Positions 16,528 to 24,502 of a DNA stretch of 64,000 nucleotides are shown piece after piece. The DNA is taken from the NCBI GenBank assembly GCA_041749255.1, contig JBGTBR010000053.1, positions 1 through 64,000 of the forward strand, read 5' to 3'. The translations under genes were made by a program, and so were the position numbers. Each line of letters begins with the position of its first letter. Positions within the stretch are counted from its first letter, which is position 1. The DNA comes from JABDLO01 sp041749255. Lineage in GTDB: Bacteria; Bacteroidota; Bacteroidia; Chitinophagales; Saprospiraceae. The notes below the pieces were generated by a model that was not told where the DNA came from, made no database searches, and worked only from the letters and a program-made list of their open reading frames with translations.

Positions 16528-17451
16528 ATGCAATATAAAAGTTGCTTATTCAGAAAATATACATCCAGTTTCTTGCAGTTAAAAAGTATTAAGATCAGCT
16601 GGAAATATCTTAGGGGCAATAATGGCATCCCATTCAAAGGAATATTCATTTCTTTCCTTTTGGTTTTACATTTCTTACCTGCCGATGCTCAGCTTGGCTT
16701 TGATTTTGCAGGAGGTCCTGAACATCTGGGACTTGGACGAGCTACGGTAAGCATGAAGGGTTTGTCCTCTATTTTCAGCAACCAGGCCGGGTTGGCTTTT
16801 GTGGAAGGGTTTGGCATTGAAGCCAATGCGCTCAGGAGATATAATATTCAGGGTCTTGATCTCTTTTCTCTGGGTATCGCCCATCAGGTCGGTGAAGGTG
16901 CATTTGGCCTCAGTATAGCACAATATGGATTTGATACCTATAAAGAACAAAAGCTGGGTTTGGCATACGCCCGTAAAATGAGTTCAGATTTTTCGGCATC
17001 ATTGCAATTTGACCTGATGAATATAAGGGTTAGTGAATTTGGCAACCGGTTTTTTTTTAGTTTTGAGTTGGGTCTTTATTCAGAAATTTCAAATACTGTC
17101 CACCTGGGGGTTCATATTTTCAGTCCGGCAGGCATTAGCCTGGATGAGGACTACAACATTCCTGCAAGGTTCAGGATGGGTCCCAAATTTATCCTTTCTC
17201 CCGAACTGAATGTATACGTAGAATTCGAAAAAATAATAGATCTGGATCCGGCTGTGAAGCTTGGGATTGATTATGCATTCCAGCGCAACTTTAGACTTAG
17301 ACTCGGAATAATCCCTACCCTTTCAGAATACTCTTTTGGGTTCAGTTATCGTTTTCAAGACACTATGGATTTAAGAGGAAGTGCCTCTTACGATGGAATT
17401 TTGGGTACGACCAGTTCAATTGGTTTTGCCTACAACAAAAATAATCAATGA
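16528..17451 (+). CDS. outer-membrane barrel, PorV/PorQ-like
   Basis: A 307-residue protein with a hydrophobic signal at about 37-54 ending Ala-Asp-Ala-Gln. The 36 residues before it are polar and look extra, so the true start may be a non-ATG codon further in; no other Met precedes the signal. After the signal, Gly-Gly-Pro-Glu-His-Leu-Gly-Leu-Gly-Arg-Ala and Ser-Ile-Phe-Ser-Asn-Gln-Ala-Gly-Leu-Ala resemble the N-terminal plug region of PorV/PorQ/FadL-type barrels. Such proteins work with the type IX secretion system in this phylum. The resemblance is by eye and the subfamily is not certain. Confidence 0.6.
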   Translation: MQYKSCLFRKYTSSFLQLKSIKISWKYLRGNNGIPFKGIFISFLLVLHFLPADAQLGFDFAGGPEHLGLGRATVSMKGLSSIFSNQAGLAFVEGFGIEANALRRYNIQGLDLFSLGIAHQVGEGAFGLSIAQYGFDTYKEQKLGLAYARKMSSDFSASLQFDLMNIRVSEFGNRFFFSFELGLYSEISNTVHLGVHIFSPAGISLDEDYNIPARFRMGPKFILSPELNVYVEFEKIIDLDPAVKLGIDYAFQRNFRLRLGIIPTLSEYSFGFSYRFQDTMDLRGSASYDGILGTTSSIGFAYNKNNQ

Positions 17452-17467
17452 TTAATATTTTTACAGC

Positions 17468-18157
17468 ATGAATATATTGGTATGCGCTGCTACGTCTTTT
17501 GAACTAGCTTCTTTCATGAAACACATCGATCAGATCTCCGAACAAAAAAGTTATTTGGAATACAAAATCAATGGGCATTCTATTTTTCCACTTGTGACCG
17601 GAATTGGTGCTATGCAAACCGCATTCGCCATATCCAGGCATCCCAAAATTCATCAAATCCATTTTGCTGTCAATGCAGGACTCGCCGGATCTTTTGATAA
17701 AGGACTTCCCCTGGGTGAGGTTGTTGAAGTTTCTAAAGACCGTTTTGCCGATCTGGGTACTGAAGAAGCAGACGGTACTCTGATAGATGGATTTGACCTG
17801 GAATTGCAGGAGCCCGATCAATATCCCTTTGCTAATGGCTGGATAGAAAACAATACACCTCCATACGACCCTAAGCTATCTAAGGCTATTGGACTGACTG
17901 TCAATAAGGTATCGGGAACTAGTTTAAGTATCGCTTTATTAAAGGATAAATACGACGCCGATATTGAATCTATGGAAGGAGCCGGTTTTTTGTATGCTTG
18001 CAAAATGCTGAATATTCCTTGCGTACAGATACGGGCTCTATCAAACTATGTGGAACCGAGGAATAAAAATAACTGGAAGGTAGAGTTGGCTATTGAGCGC
18101 CTTAATCATACTTTAATCCGTTTTATTGCGGTTCTGACGAAAGATCGATACTCCTGA
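17468..18157 (+). CDS. mqnB: futalosine hydrolase
   Basis: A 229-residue nucleosidase of the phosphorylase/MTA-nucleosidase fold, predicted to split futalosine into dehypoxanthine futalosine and hypoxanthine in the alternative menaquinone route. Recognisable segments are Thr-Gly-Ile-Gly (nucleoside pocket, near 49), Ala-Gly-Leu-Ala-Gly-Ser-Phe, Ile-Glu-Ser-Met-Glu-Gly-Ala-Gly-Phe and Arg-Ala-Leu-Ser-Asn-Tyr-Val-Glu-Pro-Arg, the last typical of MqnB rather than MTA nucleosidase. Other mqn genes are not in the window. The 3' end overlaps the convergent DUF3810 gene by 35 bases. Confidence 0.87.
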   Translation: MNILVCAATSFELASFMKHIDQISEQKSYLEYKINGHSIFPLVTGIGAMQTAFAISRHPKIHQIHFAVNAGLAGSFDKGLPLGEVVEVSKDRFADLGTEEADGTLIDGFDLELQEPDQYPFANGWIENNTPPYDPKLSKAIGLTVNKVSGTSLSIALLKDKYDADIESMEGAGFLYACKMLNIPCVQIRALSNYVEPRNKNNWKVELAIERLNHTLIRFIAVLTKDRYS

Positions 18158-19253
18158 CCAACTCTTCGTCGAGGTTAGAAGTCTTCCACTGCATCACCAG
18201 ACCAATAATGCTACTATATGACATCAAGCCCTCGGATACTCCGTGCGATTTTAAATACGTATCGTACACAACATCTCTCAAAGCGGGCATGATATCGGGA
18301 AACTTGTTCATCTGTTCATTAATGGCAACAATATCCTCCCATACCGGAGGGTACATTTGGTCAATATATTGCTGATACAGCGATCTGTCCATCTGTCTCA
18401 AATTTTGTAACAAATATCTGTAATAAGACAGCATACCCGAATAATTCACAAATGGGTCATTGCTAAGTGCACAAGTAATGAATGCGACAAAATTGCACTC
18501 CCCCTCATCGGTGAGTCCATAACCATGCGCCATCTCATGAGCCAAAGTAAAAGGCATCTGGATAGGATGCAGTCCTCCATCGATATGACCCTCATTGGCG
18601 AATGGAATATAAATACCTGCTGTAGAAAAACGCAAAAGTATGCCGGCAGGCATTAACACTCGCACCCTCACCCTGCCCTTGACAGCCTGTCCACGCAAAT
18701 GCAGCCATTGGGTTTGCACTTTTCTGATGTGATTTTCTAATTGATGGGTATTCAGTTCGGGCGTAAAAAGTTCACTTTGCTCATTATTCAGCCTTTCTCG
18801 ATACTTGCCAATCAAACCATCCATCCATTTAACCTCTTCCATAAAATCTTCTCGTCCTATGGTAGGTCTTTCGACAAAAAGCTGTTTGGAGAGACTGTTT
18901 CTCTGATAATTGAAACCCCAAAGCACGTAAAATAATATGACCACGACTCCCGCCATGGTAAGAAATCTATACACCAAGAAAGGAAACGGTCTCTTGTGCT
19001 TTTGCCTGAAAGGATGGATCCACACATAATACAATGCCCAAACCAGCACGGCAGCCAATATGTAAACAAAAGGAAAGGGCAATAAACCAAGTGTATGATC
19101 ATGGATCACGCGCACAGCCTGAAAAAAGCCTTTATAATACAGCGCCTCTACGGCTTGAGGAAAAAAGGAAAAAATAGCATTCAATACCAATATGAGCAAC
19201 GCCCCCAGGGGTGCCCACCATTTCTTTACGATGCCTTTCATCCTGTATTGCAT
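18123..19253 (-). CDS. DUF3810 membrane protein with zinc-peptidase motif
   Basis: A 376-residue membrane protein of the DUF3810 family. Three hydrophobic helices occupy about 14-32, 61-79 and 97-114. The soluble part carries His-Glu-Met-Ala-His at 239-243 and Asp-Glu-Gly-Glu-Cys-Asn at 249-254, a gluzincin-like HExxH plus downstream Glu arrangement. A membrane-anchored metallopeptidase is plausible; substrates are unknown. It lies 54 bases after etfA on the same strand and may share its transcript. Confidence 0.8.
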   Translation of the reverse strand: MQYRMKGIVKKWWAPLGALLILVLNAIFSFFPQAVEALYYKGFFQAVRVIHDHTLGLLPFPFVYILAAVLVWALYYVWIHPFRQKHKRPFPFLVYRFLTMAGVVVILFYVLWGFNYQRNSLSKQLFVERPTIGREDFMEEVKWMDGLIGKYRERLNNEQSELFTPELNTHQLENHIRKVQTQWLHLRGQAVKGRVRVRVLMPAGILLRFSTAGIYIPFANEGHIDGGLHPIQMPFTLAHEMAHGYGLTDEGECNFVAFITCALSNDPFVNYSGMLSYYRYLLQNLRQMDRSLYQQYIDQMYPPVWEDIVAINEQMNKFPDIMPALRDVVYDTYLKSHGVSEGLMSYSSIIGLVMQWKTSNLDEELVRSIDLSSEPQ

Positions 19254-19307
19254 GAAGAACCGAATAATGAATAAGGTATGAAGTAATTGGGTAAAGGATG
19301 TATCAAA

Positions 19308-20264
19308 TTAGCTCTTGAATTTTTTAACAGCAGCCGTTAGCCTGGGTACAACCTCAAAGAGATCTCCTACTACTCCGTAGTCCGCAGCTTTAAAAAATGG
19401 TGCTTCCGGGTCTTTGTTGATAACCACGATGACTTTAGAATTATTAACTCCTGCCAAATGCTGAATCGCTCCGGAAATACCCGCGGCTATATACAGATTG
19501 GGCCTGATGGCTACGCCGGTTTGTCCTACGTGCTCATGGTGAGGCCTCCAACCGGAATCAGCAACCGGACGCGAACACGCTGTGGTAGCGTTTAATACAT
19601 CTGCTAAGTCCTCGATAATACCCCAGTTTTCGGGTCCTTTCATCCCTCTTCCTGCTGATACTACTCTTTCTGCTTCGGGAAGTGGAACTTTACCTGAAAC
19701 GATCGCCCTATCCACCACTTTCTCTCTGCGGGCTGGAAGTTCTATTTCTCGATTTGATACATTCCCCTCCCCTGTCTGCTTTTCAGGAGGCACTGAATTG
19801 CCCATGAGTGAAATTACTCTAACCGGTGTATTGATTTCGTATGTAGCAATGGCCTTTCCGGAAAATACAGATTTCCTTACTTTAAATGAATCTCCCTGCT
19901 CAGGAAGACTGTTAACGCCACTCACACATCCGGCATCCAGTTGTACAGCTACCCGACCCAGCAGGGATTTTCCTTTGGCAGAATGGCTCAAAATGACCGT
20001 ATGAGCACTTTCATCCTTGGCTATTTTAGCGATCAATGCGGCATGCTGGCCACTATCAAAGTCATCCAACTGGGTATCGGAGACGCATATAATATCATCA
20101 GCTCCATATTCTGACAAGGAGCCTGGATCGCCTGCTGATCCGGCTATGAGTGCTATACATTTGTCACCTGATTGGGCAGCTATTTTCTTGCCATAGGATA
20201 CGACTTCCCAGGCCGCTTTTGCGAATGTACTGCCTTTGCTTTCCACATATACCAATACCGACAT
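19308..20264 (-). CDS. etfA: electron transfer flavoprotein, alpha subunit
   Basis: A 318-residue ETF alpha subunit, which carries FAD and passes electrons from acyl-CoA and other dehydrogenases to the quinone pool. The C-terminal FAD domain (about 195-315) shows Ser-Ala-Gly-Arg-Gly-Met, Ser-Arg-Pro-Val-Ala-Asp-Ser-Gly-Trp, Gln-Thr-Gly and Gly-Ile-Ser-Gly-Ala-Ile-Gln-His, all in the expected order. It follows etfB by 23 bases. Confidence 0.93.
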   Translation of the reverse strand: MSVLVYVESKGSTFAKAAWEVVSYGKKIAAQSGDKCIALIAGSAGDPGSLSEYGADDIICVSDTQLDDFDSGQHAALIAKIAKDESAHTVILSHSAKGKSLLGRVAVQLDAGCVSGVNSLPEQGDSFKVRKSVFSGKAIATYEINTPVRVISLMGNSVPPEKQTGEGNVSNREIELPARREKVVDRAIVSGKVPLPEAERVVSAGRGMKGPENWGIIEDLADVLNATTACSRPVADSGWRPHHEHVGQTGVAIRPNLYIAAGISGAIQHLAGVNNSKVIVVINKDPEAPFFKAADYGVVGDLFEVVPRLTAAVKKFKS

Positions 20265-20287
20265 ACTACTTCTGTTTTTATCTTTAA

Positions 20288-21028
20288 TTATATGACTTTT
20301 GCCTCTTCATGCAGCAGTCTTACCAACTCATCCATATTTTCTGGGTCTACCAACTTAACTCCGGTCTTCTCTTTGGGAAGGGAGTACTTCACTACTTTGA
20401 CCTGATCTTTAAAGTTTTGTGGGGCTATTACTTCCAGTGGTTTGCGTTTGGCCATCATGATACCCCGCATATTGGGAATTCGTTGTTCGGCCATACCTTT
20501 AGCTGCTGAAACCACCAAAGGGCCTCCAATCTCTATCACTTCTACCCCTCCTTCCACTTCTCTTTTCAGTACTTTTTTATCGCCTGAAATTTGTAGATCA
20601 CTGGCAAAGGAAACATAGGGTAAGTCGAGCAATTCTGCGATCATACCTCCTACTTCAGACCCATTGTAATCAATGGTTTCTTTTCCCGTAAATACGATAT
20701 CGAAACCTTTACCCCGGGCATAATGAGCGATCTCTGAAGCAACTGACATAGCACTGGCCGGCTCTACATCGATACGCACAGCATCATCTGCACCAATGGC
20801 CAATGCCTTTCTGATAATGATATCATTGGTGGCATTGCCTACATTTATTGCGGTCACACTGCCCCCGCCGGATTCGACCAATTCAATTGCTCTGACGAGA
20901 GCATACCATTCATCGTAGGGGTTCATGATGAATTGTACCCCATCTGCATTAAATTCGGTAGCGTTATCATTAAATGATATTTTCGCTGTGGTTTCAGGTG
21001 TTTTACTTATACAAACCAGTAATTTCAT
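20288..21028 (-). CDS. etfB: electron transfer flavoprotein, beta subunit
   Basis: A 246-residue ETF beta subunit, partner of EtfA and binder of AMP. The Asn-Pro-Tyr-Asp-Glu segment near residue 37 and the ETF-beta stretch around Phe-Thr-Gly-Lys-Glu-Thr-Ile-Asp-Tyr-Asn-Gly-Ser are present. It is the first gene of the etfB-etfA pair, transcribed from the 616-base gap that also contains the left copy of the 326-bp repeat. Confidence 0.93.
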   Translation of the reverse strand: MKLLVCISKTPETTAKISFNDNATEFNADGVQFIMNPYDEWYALVRAIELVESGGGSVTAINVGNATNDIIIRKALAIGADDAVRIDVEPASAMSVASEIAHYARGKGFDIVFTGKETIDYNGSEVGGMIAELLDLPYVSFASDLQISGDKKVLKREVEGGVEVIEIGGPLVVSAAKGMAEQRIPNMRGIMMAKRKPLEVIAPQNFKDQVKVVKYSLPKEKTGVKLVDPENMDELVRLLHEEAKVI

Positions 21029-21279
21029 ACTATTTAATTTGACTTCCTATTTATTTTACAATCAGCCATTCTCCCATTATTCCTATCACAAAACCATAAC
21101 ACCCTTGTCTTTTTAATGTTTTTGCCTGGGTATGTGTTTTATTCAATGTACAAAATAAATGAAAGAATTGAAAGATCTTTTTCGACATTCGTGTTTATGG
21201 CTGGCAAATATACTACAATGACAACGAACATAAATTTATTTACATATAAAAACGAGCTGAAATGTGAATAAATAAAATG

Positions 21280-21605
21280 GGGAATTATCGATAAGGCAGC
21301 AAATAGCATTTCTGTTACAGTACATTTTGGTGGATTACCAGATTTTTTGTATAATAGCCTTAAGATAAAGACATGTTCTTTGATCTCTTTCTTTAAGTTT
21401 TAATCACTTGAGTACAAGAATATAAATCATTGGAAAATGACAAATCTTAAGAAAATCAACATTTTTGTCCTATGATGCGGGCTAACACTGATCACCTCAT
21501 ATCATTGAAAGTTTTCAACCAACTTGAGAAAATCCACGAAATATAAAATAGTGTTGCCCAATGATGGATATTGGTTCGAAGTTGCAAACTTCGAACAACA
21601 GGGGA
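21280..21605. repeat. 326-bp direct repeat, left copy
   Basis: The sequence matches 23536-23861 over its full length with about 92% identity by eye and one compensating indel pair. The left boundary coincides with the codons Gly-Asn-Tyr-Arg-stop, which in the right copy end a coding remnant. The 3' part holds a perfect inverted repeat, nine-base arms TTCGAAGTT and AACTTCGAA around GCA. The rest of the etfB to 21645 gap (21029-21279) shows nothing I can name. Confidence 0.85.
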
Positions 21606-21644
21606 GACATATCGATTGGTTTCAAGATCCAAAATATTGATTAT

Positions 21645-22136
21645 ATGAAAGGAGAAGAAATCATAGTTAATCTCAGAAATGCAATTGAACAAAAAGTGGT
21701 TTCAGAACAAGTTCGGGAAATAATTAAAAGAACTGTATTGAATATTCCAATAGAGTTGATAGACCACACAAGATCAATATGCAAAGTTAAGTTAAAAGAA
21801 AAGTATGTGTATTTAAATATATTCTCATTATCTGATGTGTCAATACCATTTGAAATAACATTCTCTGATATGATTGACTTTTACAGTGATGAAGCTTCGA
21901 TATTAGAAATGGAAGAAGTAGGAAATGAAATTGAGGAAATTTGTAGTACAATAAATATATGGCTTGGTTCAAATATTCGGAAGGTACAATATAAAAGAGG
22001 AGATTATGTAGGAAGAACAGATTATTATGGTACTCATAAAAATATGAGTTCTCGTAGATTATTTACAAGAACCACCCCATTTGGTAGATTTGGTAAGAAA
22101 GTTATAAATCAATATAAACCATGGATAATGATTTAA
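21645..22136 (+). CDS. hypothetical protein, 163 aa
   Basis: I do not recognise this protein. The frame opens at 21561, but the first 28 codons run through the conserved direct repeat, so ATG 21645 is preferred. It has no signal peptide. It is charged with amphipathic helices, an acidic centre (about 85-120) and a basic C-terminal third with several Arg and Lys (Lys-Tyr-Lys-style segments ending in Trp-Ile-Met-Ile). Its place directly after the repeat and before a small lipoprotein recalls orphan toxin or immunity genes at the ends of polymorphic-toxin loci. That is inference only. Confidence 0.5.
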   Translation: MKGEEIIVNLRNAIEQKVVSEQVREIIKRTVLNIPIELIDHTRSICKVKLKEKYVYLNIFSLSDVSIPFEITFSDMIDFYSDEASILEMEEVGNEIEEICSTINIWLGSNIRKVQYKRGDYVGRTDYYGTHKNMSSRRLFTRTTPFGRFGKKVINQYKPWIMI

Positions 22137-22152
22137 AGTAATAATTAAAGTT

Positions 22153-22578
22153 ATGAAAGTCACCATTTGTTTATTTATAATATCCGTTTTGCTGGTTTGT
22201 GCAGGTTGTCCAGAAAGTTTTGACGAACCAAATTCTGAAATTATTATTCTCAATAATTCAGATCAAAGCATTGTATTTTTTACTCAATTTAACAACCCGG
22301 GTGATACTTCTTTATCAACCTTCCCTTTCCCTCTTTTACCAGAAAATATTGAAGTGAGGACAATAGAAACTTATAGTTCAGATACTATACCCGGATCATT
22401 TAGGAGTATTTTAGACAAGGATATGAATGTTATTTTAATGGTATATTTATTTTCCCGAGATACTATTGAACAAGTTCCATGGGAACGTATTAAAGATGAC
22501 TATTTGGTCTTACGCAGATATGATCTTACTTTAGAAGATTTGGAGGACATTAATTGGACAGTTGTTTTTGTTAATTGA
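22153..22578 (+). CDS. small lipoprotein with RRYxLTxxDLxxxNW tail, copy 1
   Basis: A 141-residue lipoprotein. The lipobox Leu-Val-Cys-Ala-Gly-Cys places the lipid on Cys19. The mature part begins with a beta-rich Ile-Ile-Ile-Leu-Asn-Asn-Ser segment. It ends with Arg-Arg-Tyr-Asp-Leu-Thr-Leu-Glu-Asp-Leu-Glu-Asp-Ile-Asn-Trp, a tail I associate with short Bacteroidota surface lipoproteins. It is paralogous to the next lipoprotein at 22948, sharing the hydrophobic Val-x-Leu-Met-Val-Tyr-Leu-Phe strand and this tail. An immunity-like role is speculative. Confidence 0.65.
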   Translation: MKVTICLFIISVLLVCAGCPESFDEPNSEIIILNNSDQSIVFFTQFNNPGDTSLSTFPFPLLPENIEVRTIETYSSDTIPGSFRSILDKDMNVILMVYLFSRDTIEQVPWERIKDDYLVLRRYDLTLEDLEDINWTVVFVN

Positions 22579-22788
22579 AGAGGTAACCACGTTAAAAATT
22601 GTGTCGGTTATTTGGGAACAGATCAATTATTTGGTGTTGATTTACTCGAAGCTCGCAGGTACATTTGTCTTGGATTATTGGATACTGGCCCTAAAAATTT
22701 AAAATATATGAAAATAGTCAATGTATTAACAGCAGGGCAAGATTATCCTGGTATCAAAATAGATTTAAGCCTTGGCTGCAAGGAATAA
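22579..22788 (+). pseudogene. in-frame coding remnant after the lipoprotein stop
   Basis: Directly after the TGA of the lipoprotein, the same frame stays open for 69 codons to a TAA. It encodes plausible protein sequence with segments such as Gly-Tyr-Leu-Gly-Thr-Asp-Gln-Leu-Phe-Gly-Val and Thr-Ala-Gly-Gln-Asp-Tyr-Pro-Gly-Ile-Lys. There is no start codon before the first third; the only Met is near the middle. It looks like the C-terminal piece of a lost gene. The rest of this gap, to 22947, shows nothing else. Confidence 0.4.
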
Positions 22789-22947
22789 TATATGGTAACT
22801 AAACCTATATGAACTCTAAAATATACTATATAGAATTTCATTCAACCTGGCGATTTATTGTATTTTTTACCTCTTTTTTTGTTGGTTTGAACATGTTAGC
22901 AAGGCTGCCGGAATTTATAACGCTTTTTTCTTATACAATCCATAGAT

Positions 22948-23346
22948 ATGAAATTGATATTTAATGTGCTGTTATTGTTGATCATGCAATCTTGTGTGCC
23001 TTCTGAAGGTGATGATTGCCATAAGGAACTTTTTTTTCAAAATAATGATGAAGAATCGAAATATATCGTTTGGACAGAGAAGGTAATTGTGGGAGATGAA
23101 TGCAATTTGTTTTTGCATGGAGAACTTCAACCACAAACCCGGGCTGAGATATTAGGTTCAGATAGCGGTTGTTTGGAAACTTTAATTAATAATGTTTTCA
23201 ATGGTGCGGTGATTGTCTATGTATTTGAAGAAAACCCAAGTATTAAGGAATGCGAGTCAGTTGCGTCCCATCCCGATATTATAGAAAGGAGAGAGTACAC
23301 GGTAGATGATTTGAATGCCAATAATTGGTTAATAGAGTATCCTTAA
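22948..23346 (+). CDS. small lipoprotein with RREYTVxDLxxNNW tail, copy 2
   Basis: A 132-residue lipoprotein with lipobox Ile-Met-Gln-Ser-Cys (Cys16). The C-terminal half aligns with the lipoprotein at 22153: a Val-Ile-Val-Tyr-Val-Phe strand, then Arg-Arg-Glu-Tyr-Thr-Val-Asp-Asp-Leu-Asn-Ala-Asn-Asn-Trp and a short hydrophobic end. It has four Cys in the mature part, unlike its paralogue. The N-terminal halves are unrelated by eye, which suggests a conserved scaffold with a variable head. Confidence 0.65.
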   Translation: MKLIFNVLLLLIMQSCVPSEGDDCHKELFFQNNDEESKYIVWTEKVIVGDECNLFLHGELQPQTRAEILGSDSGCLETLINNVFNGAVIVYVFEENPSIKECESVASHPDIIERREYTVDDLNANNWLIEYP

Positions 23347-23370
23347 AAAATCAATAAGTTAATTTTATAG

Positions 23371-23550
23371 AGGCTTGCAGAGATGCAGGGTTGCAGTGTT
23401 TTGATAATAATGCATATGGAGACAATGAGAGCTTTTGAGTATTTTAATGAAAATGTAGAAGGTTTTTATGAGTCACCAACGACCCATATTCCCGGTGATG
23501 GAAGAGGTTGGGATTTTGAACGAAATCCAATAGCAGGGAATTATCGATAA
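23371..23550 (+). pseudogene. broken coding tail ending in the direct repeat
   Basis: A 59-codon open frame with no proper start ends in Gly-Asn-Tyr-Arg-stop, exactly where the right copy of the 326-bp repeat begins. The C-terminal part (Phe-Glu-Tyr-Phe-Asn-Glu-Asn-Val-Glu-Gly-Phe-Tyr onward) is convincing protein. Upstream, another frame reads Gln-Cys-Phe-Asp-Asn-Asn-Ala-Tyr-Gly-Asp-Asn-Glu-Ser-Phe, so a frameshift may split the remnant near 23430. Confidence 0.45.
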
Positions 23551-23861
23551 GGCAGTAAATAGCATTTCTGTTGCTGAACATTTCGGTGGATTACTAGATT
23601 TTTTGTATAGTAGCCTGAAGATAAAGACATGTTCTTTGATCTCTTTTTTTAGGTTTTGGATCACCTGAGTACAAGAAGAAAAATCATTGGAAAATGACAA
23701 ATCTTAAGCAAATCATCATTTTTGTCCTATGATGCGGGCTAACACTGATCAACCCATTCATTGAAAGTTTTCAACCAATTTGAGAAAATGCACGAAAAAT
23801 AAAAAAGTGTTCCCCAATGATGGATATTGGTTCGAAGTTGCAAACTTCGAACAACAGGGGA
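23536..23861. repeat. 326-bp direct repeat, right copy
   Basis: Partner of 21280-21605, 2256 bases downstream and in the same orientation, including the nine-base-arm TTCGAAGTT hairpin near its 3' end. After the copies diverge, each is followed within 50 bases by a new small gene (21645 and 23912). Confidence 0.85.
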
Positions 23862-23911
23862 ACACACTTGAAATACATAAACAAGTGTCAAATTCATAGA
23901 AGATTTTAAGT

Positions 23912-24376
23912 ATGAATAATACAATGATAACAATATGTATTTTTCTTCTGATCTCTTGTTCTAACAAGATGTATCATATTTATAAAACGGATGATATAAA
24001 GATTAAGATATTACCATTTGAGTGTATCGACAATACAACCTCTACCGTCCAAATCAGTATTATCAACAGATGGAAGGTCACAGTTAAACTTGATGGAGAT
24101 AGCTTTATTTTCAAAGGACTTTACGATCATTATGGAGAATCTGTTGATCCCAAAGTATTATATGATCCAGTTAAGGAAAAGACGGGTGAGACATTTTCAA
24201 TTGAACCTGAAGCAGAAAAAATTGTGAATATTATGTTTAATGATCTGCAATACTTTGAATTAAGTGAAGAAGTATATGTGATTGAGTTTGAATATTCAAA
24301 CTTGACAAGAAAATCTGATGGGCTTATTAGTGGAACAATACCAATAGGTAGAATAACTGCTAAAGTTTGTAAATAA
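23912..24376 (+). CDS. small lipoprotein, 154 aa, unknown function
   Basis: A lipobox Leu-Leu-Ile-Ser-Cys (Cys16) follows a short hydrophobic signal, so this is an outer-membrane or periplasmic lipoprotein. The rest is beta-rich: alternating strands such as Val-Gln-Ile-Ser-Ile-Ile-Asn-Arg-Trp and Val-Tyr-Val-Ile-Glu-Phe-Glu-Tyr suggest a single immunoglobulin-like sandwich. I do not recognise the family. It starts 50 bases after the right repeat copy and ends just before a strong terminator. Confidence 0.65.
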   Translation: MNNTMITICIFLLISCSNKMYHIYKTDDIKIKILPFECIDNTTSTVQISIINRWKVTVKLDGDSFIFKGLYDHYGESVDPKVLYDPVKEKTGETFSIEPEAEKIVNIMFNDLQYFELSEEVYVIEFEYSNLTRKSDGLISGTIPIGRITAKVCK

Positions 24377-24380
24377 TTTA

Positions 24381-24405
24381 AAGCCCTCAAGATTGAGGGC
24401 TTTTT
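24381..24405 (+). terminator. intrinsic terminator
   Basis: Perfect 10-bp arms AAGCCCTCAA and TTGAGGGCTT around GA, followed by a T run. It ends the accessory island on the plus strand and could also stop minus-strand transcription. Confidence 0.85.
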
Positions 24406-24502
24406 ATTGCAGCACTATTTGAGAACGATTATGTTTGAAGAATGCATCGAGCATCGGTAACAAATTGGGAGAGGAATAAGAGCTGTCGCAAAAAACCATC
24501 CC

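Noticed and set aside
21570..21600. GGTTCGAA-type sequence resembling a tRNA T-arm
   Set aside because: It is part of a perfect 9-base inverted repeat repeated at 23.8 kb; no acceptor stem, anticodon arm or D-arm can be drawn around it.
23739..23967. Minus-strand frames through the direct repeats sharing an Arg-Ser-Leu-Gln-Leu-Arg-Thr-Asn segment
   Set aside because: The shared protein text arises because both lie in the duplicated 326-bp DNA; the hairpin is translated in each and neither has a credible start or downstream partner.
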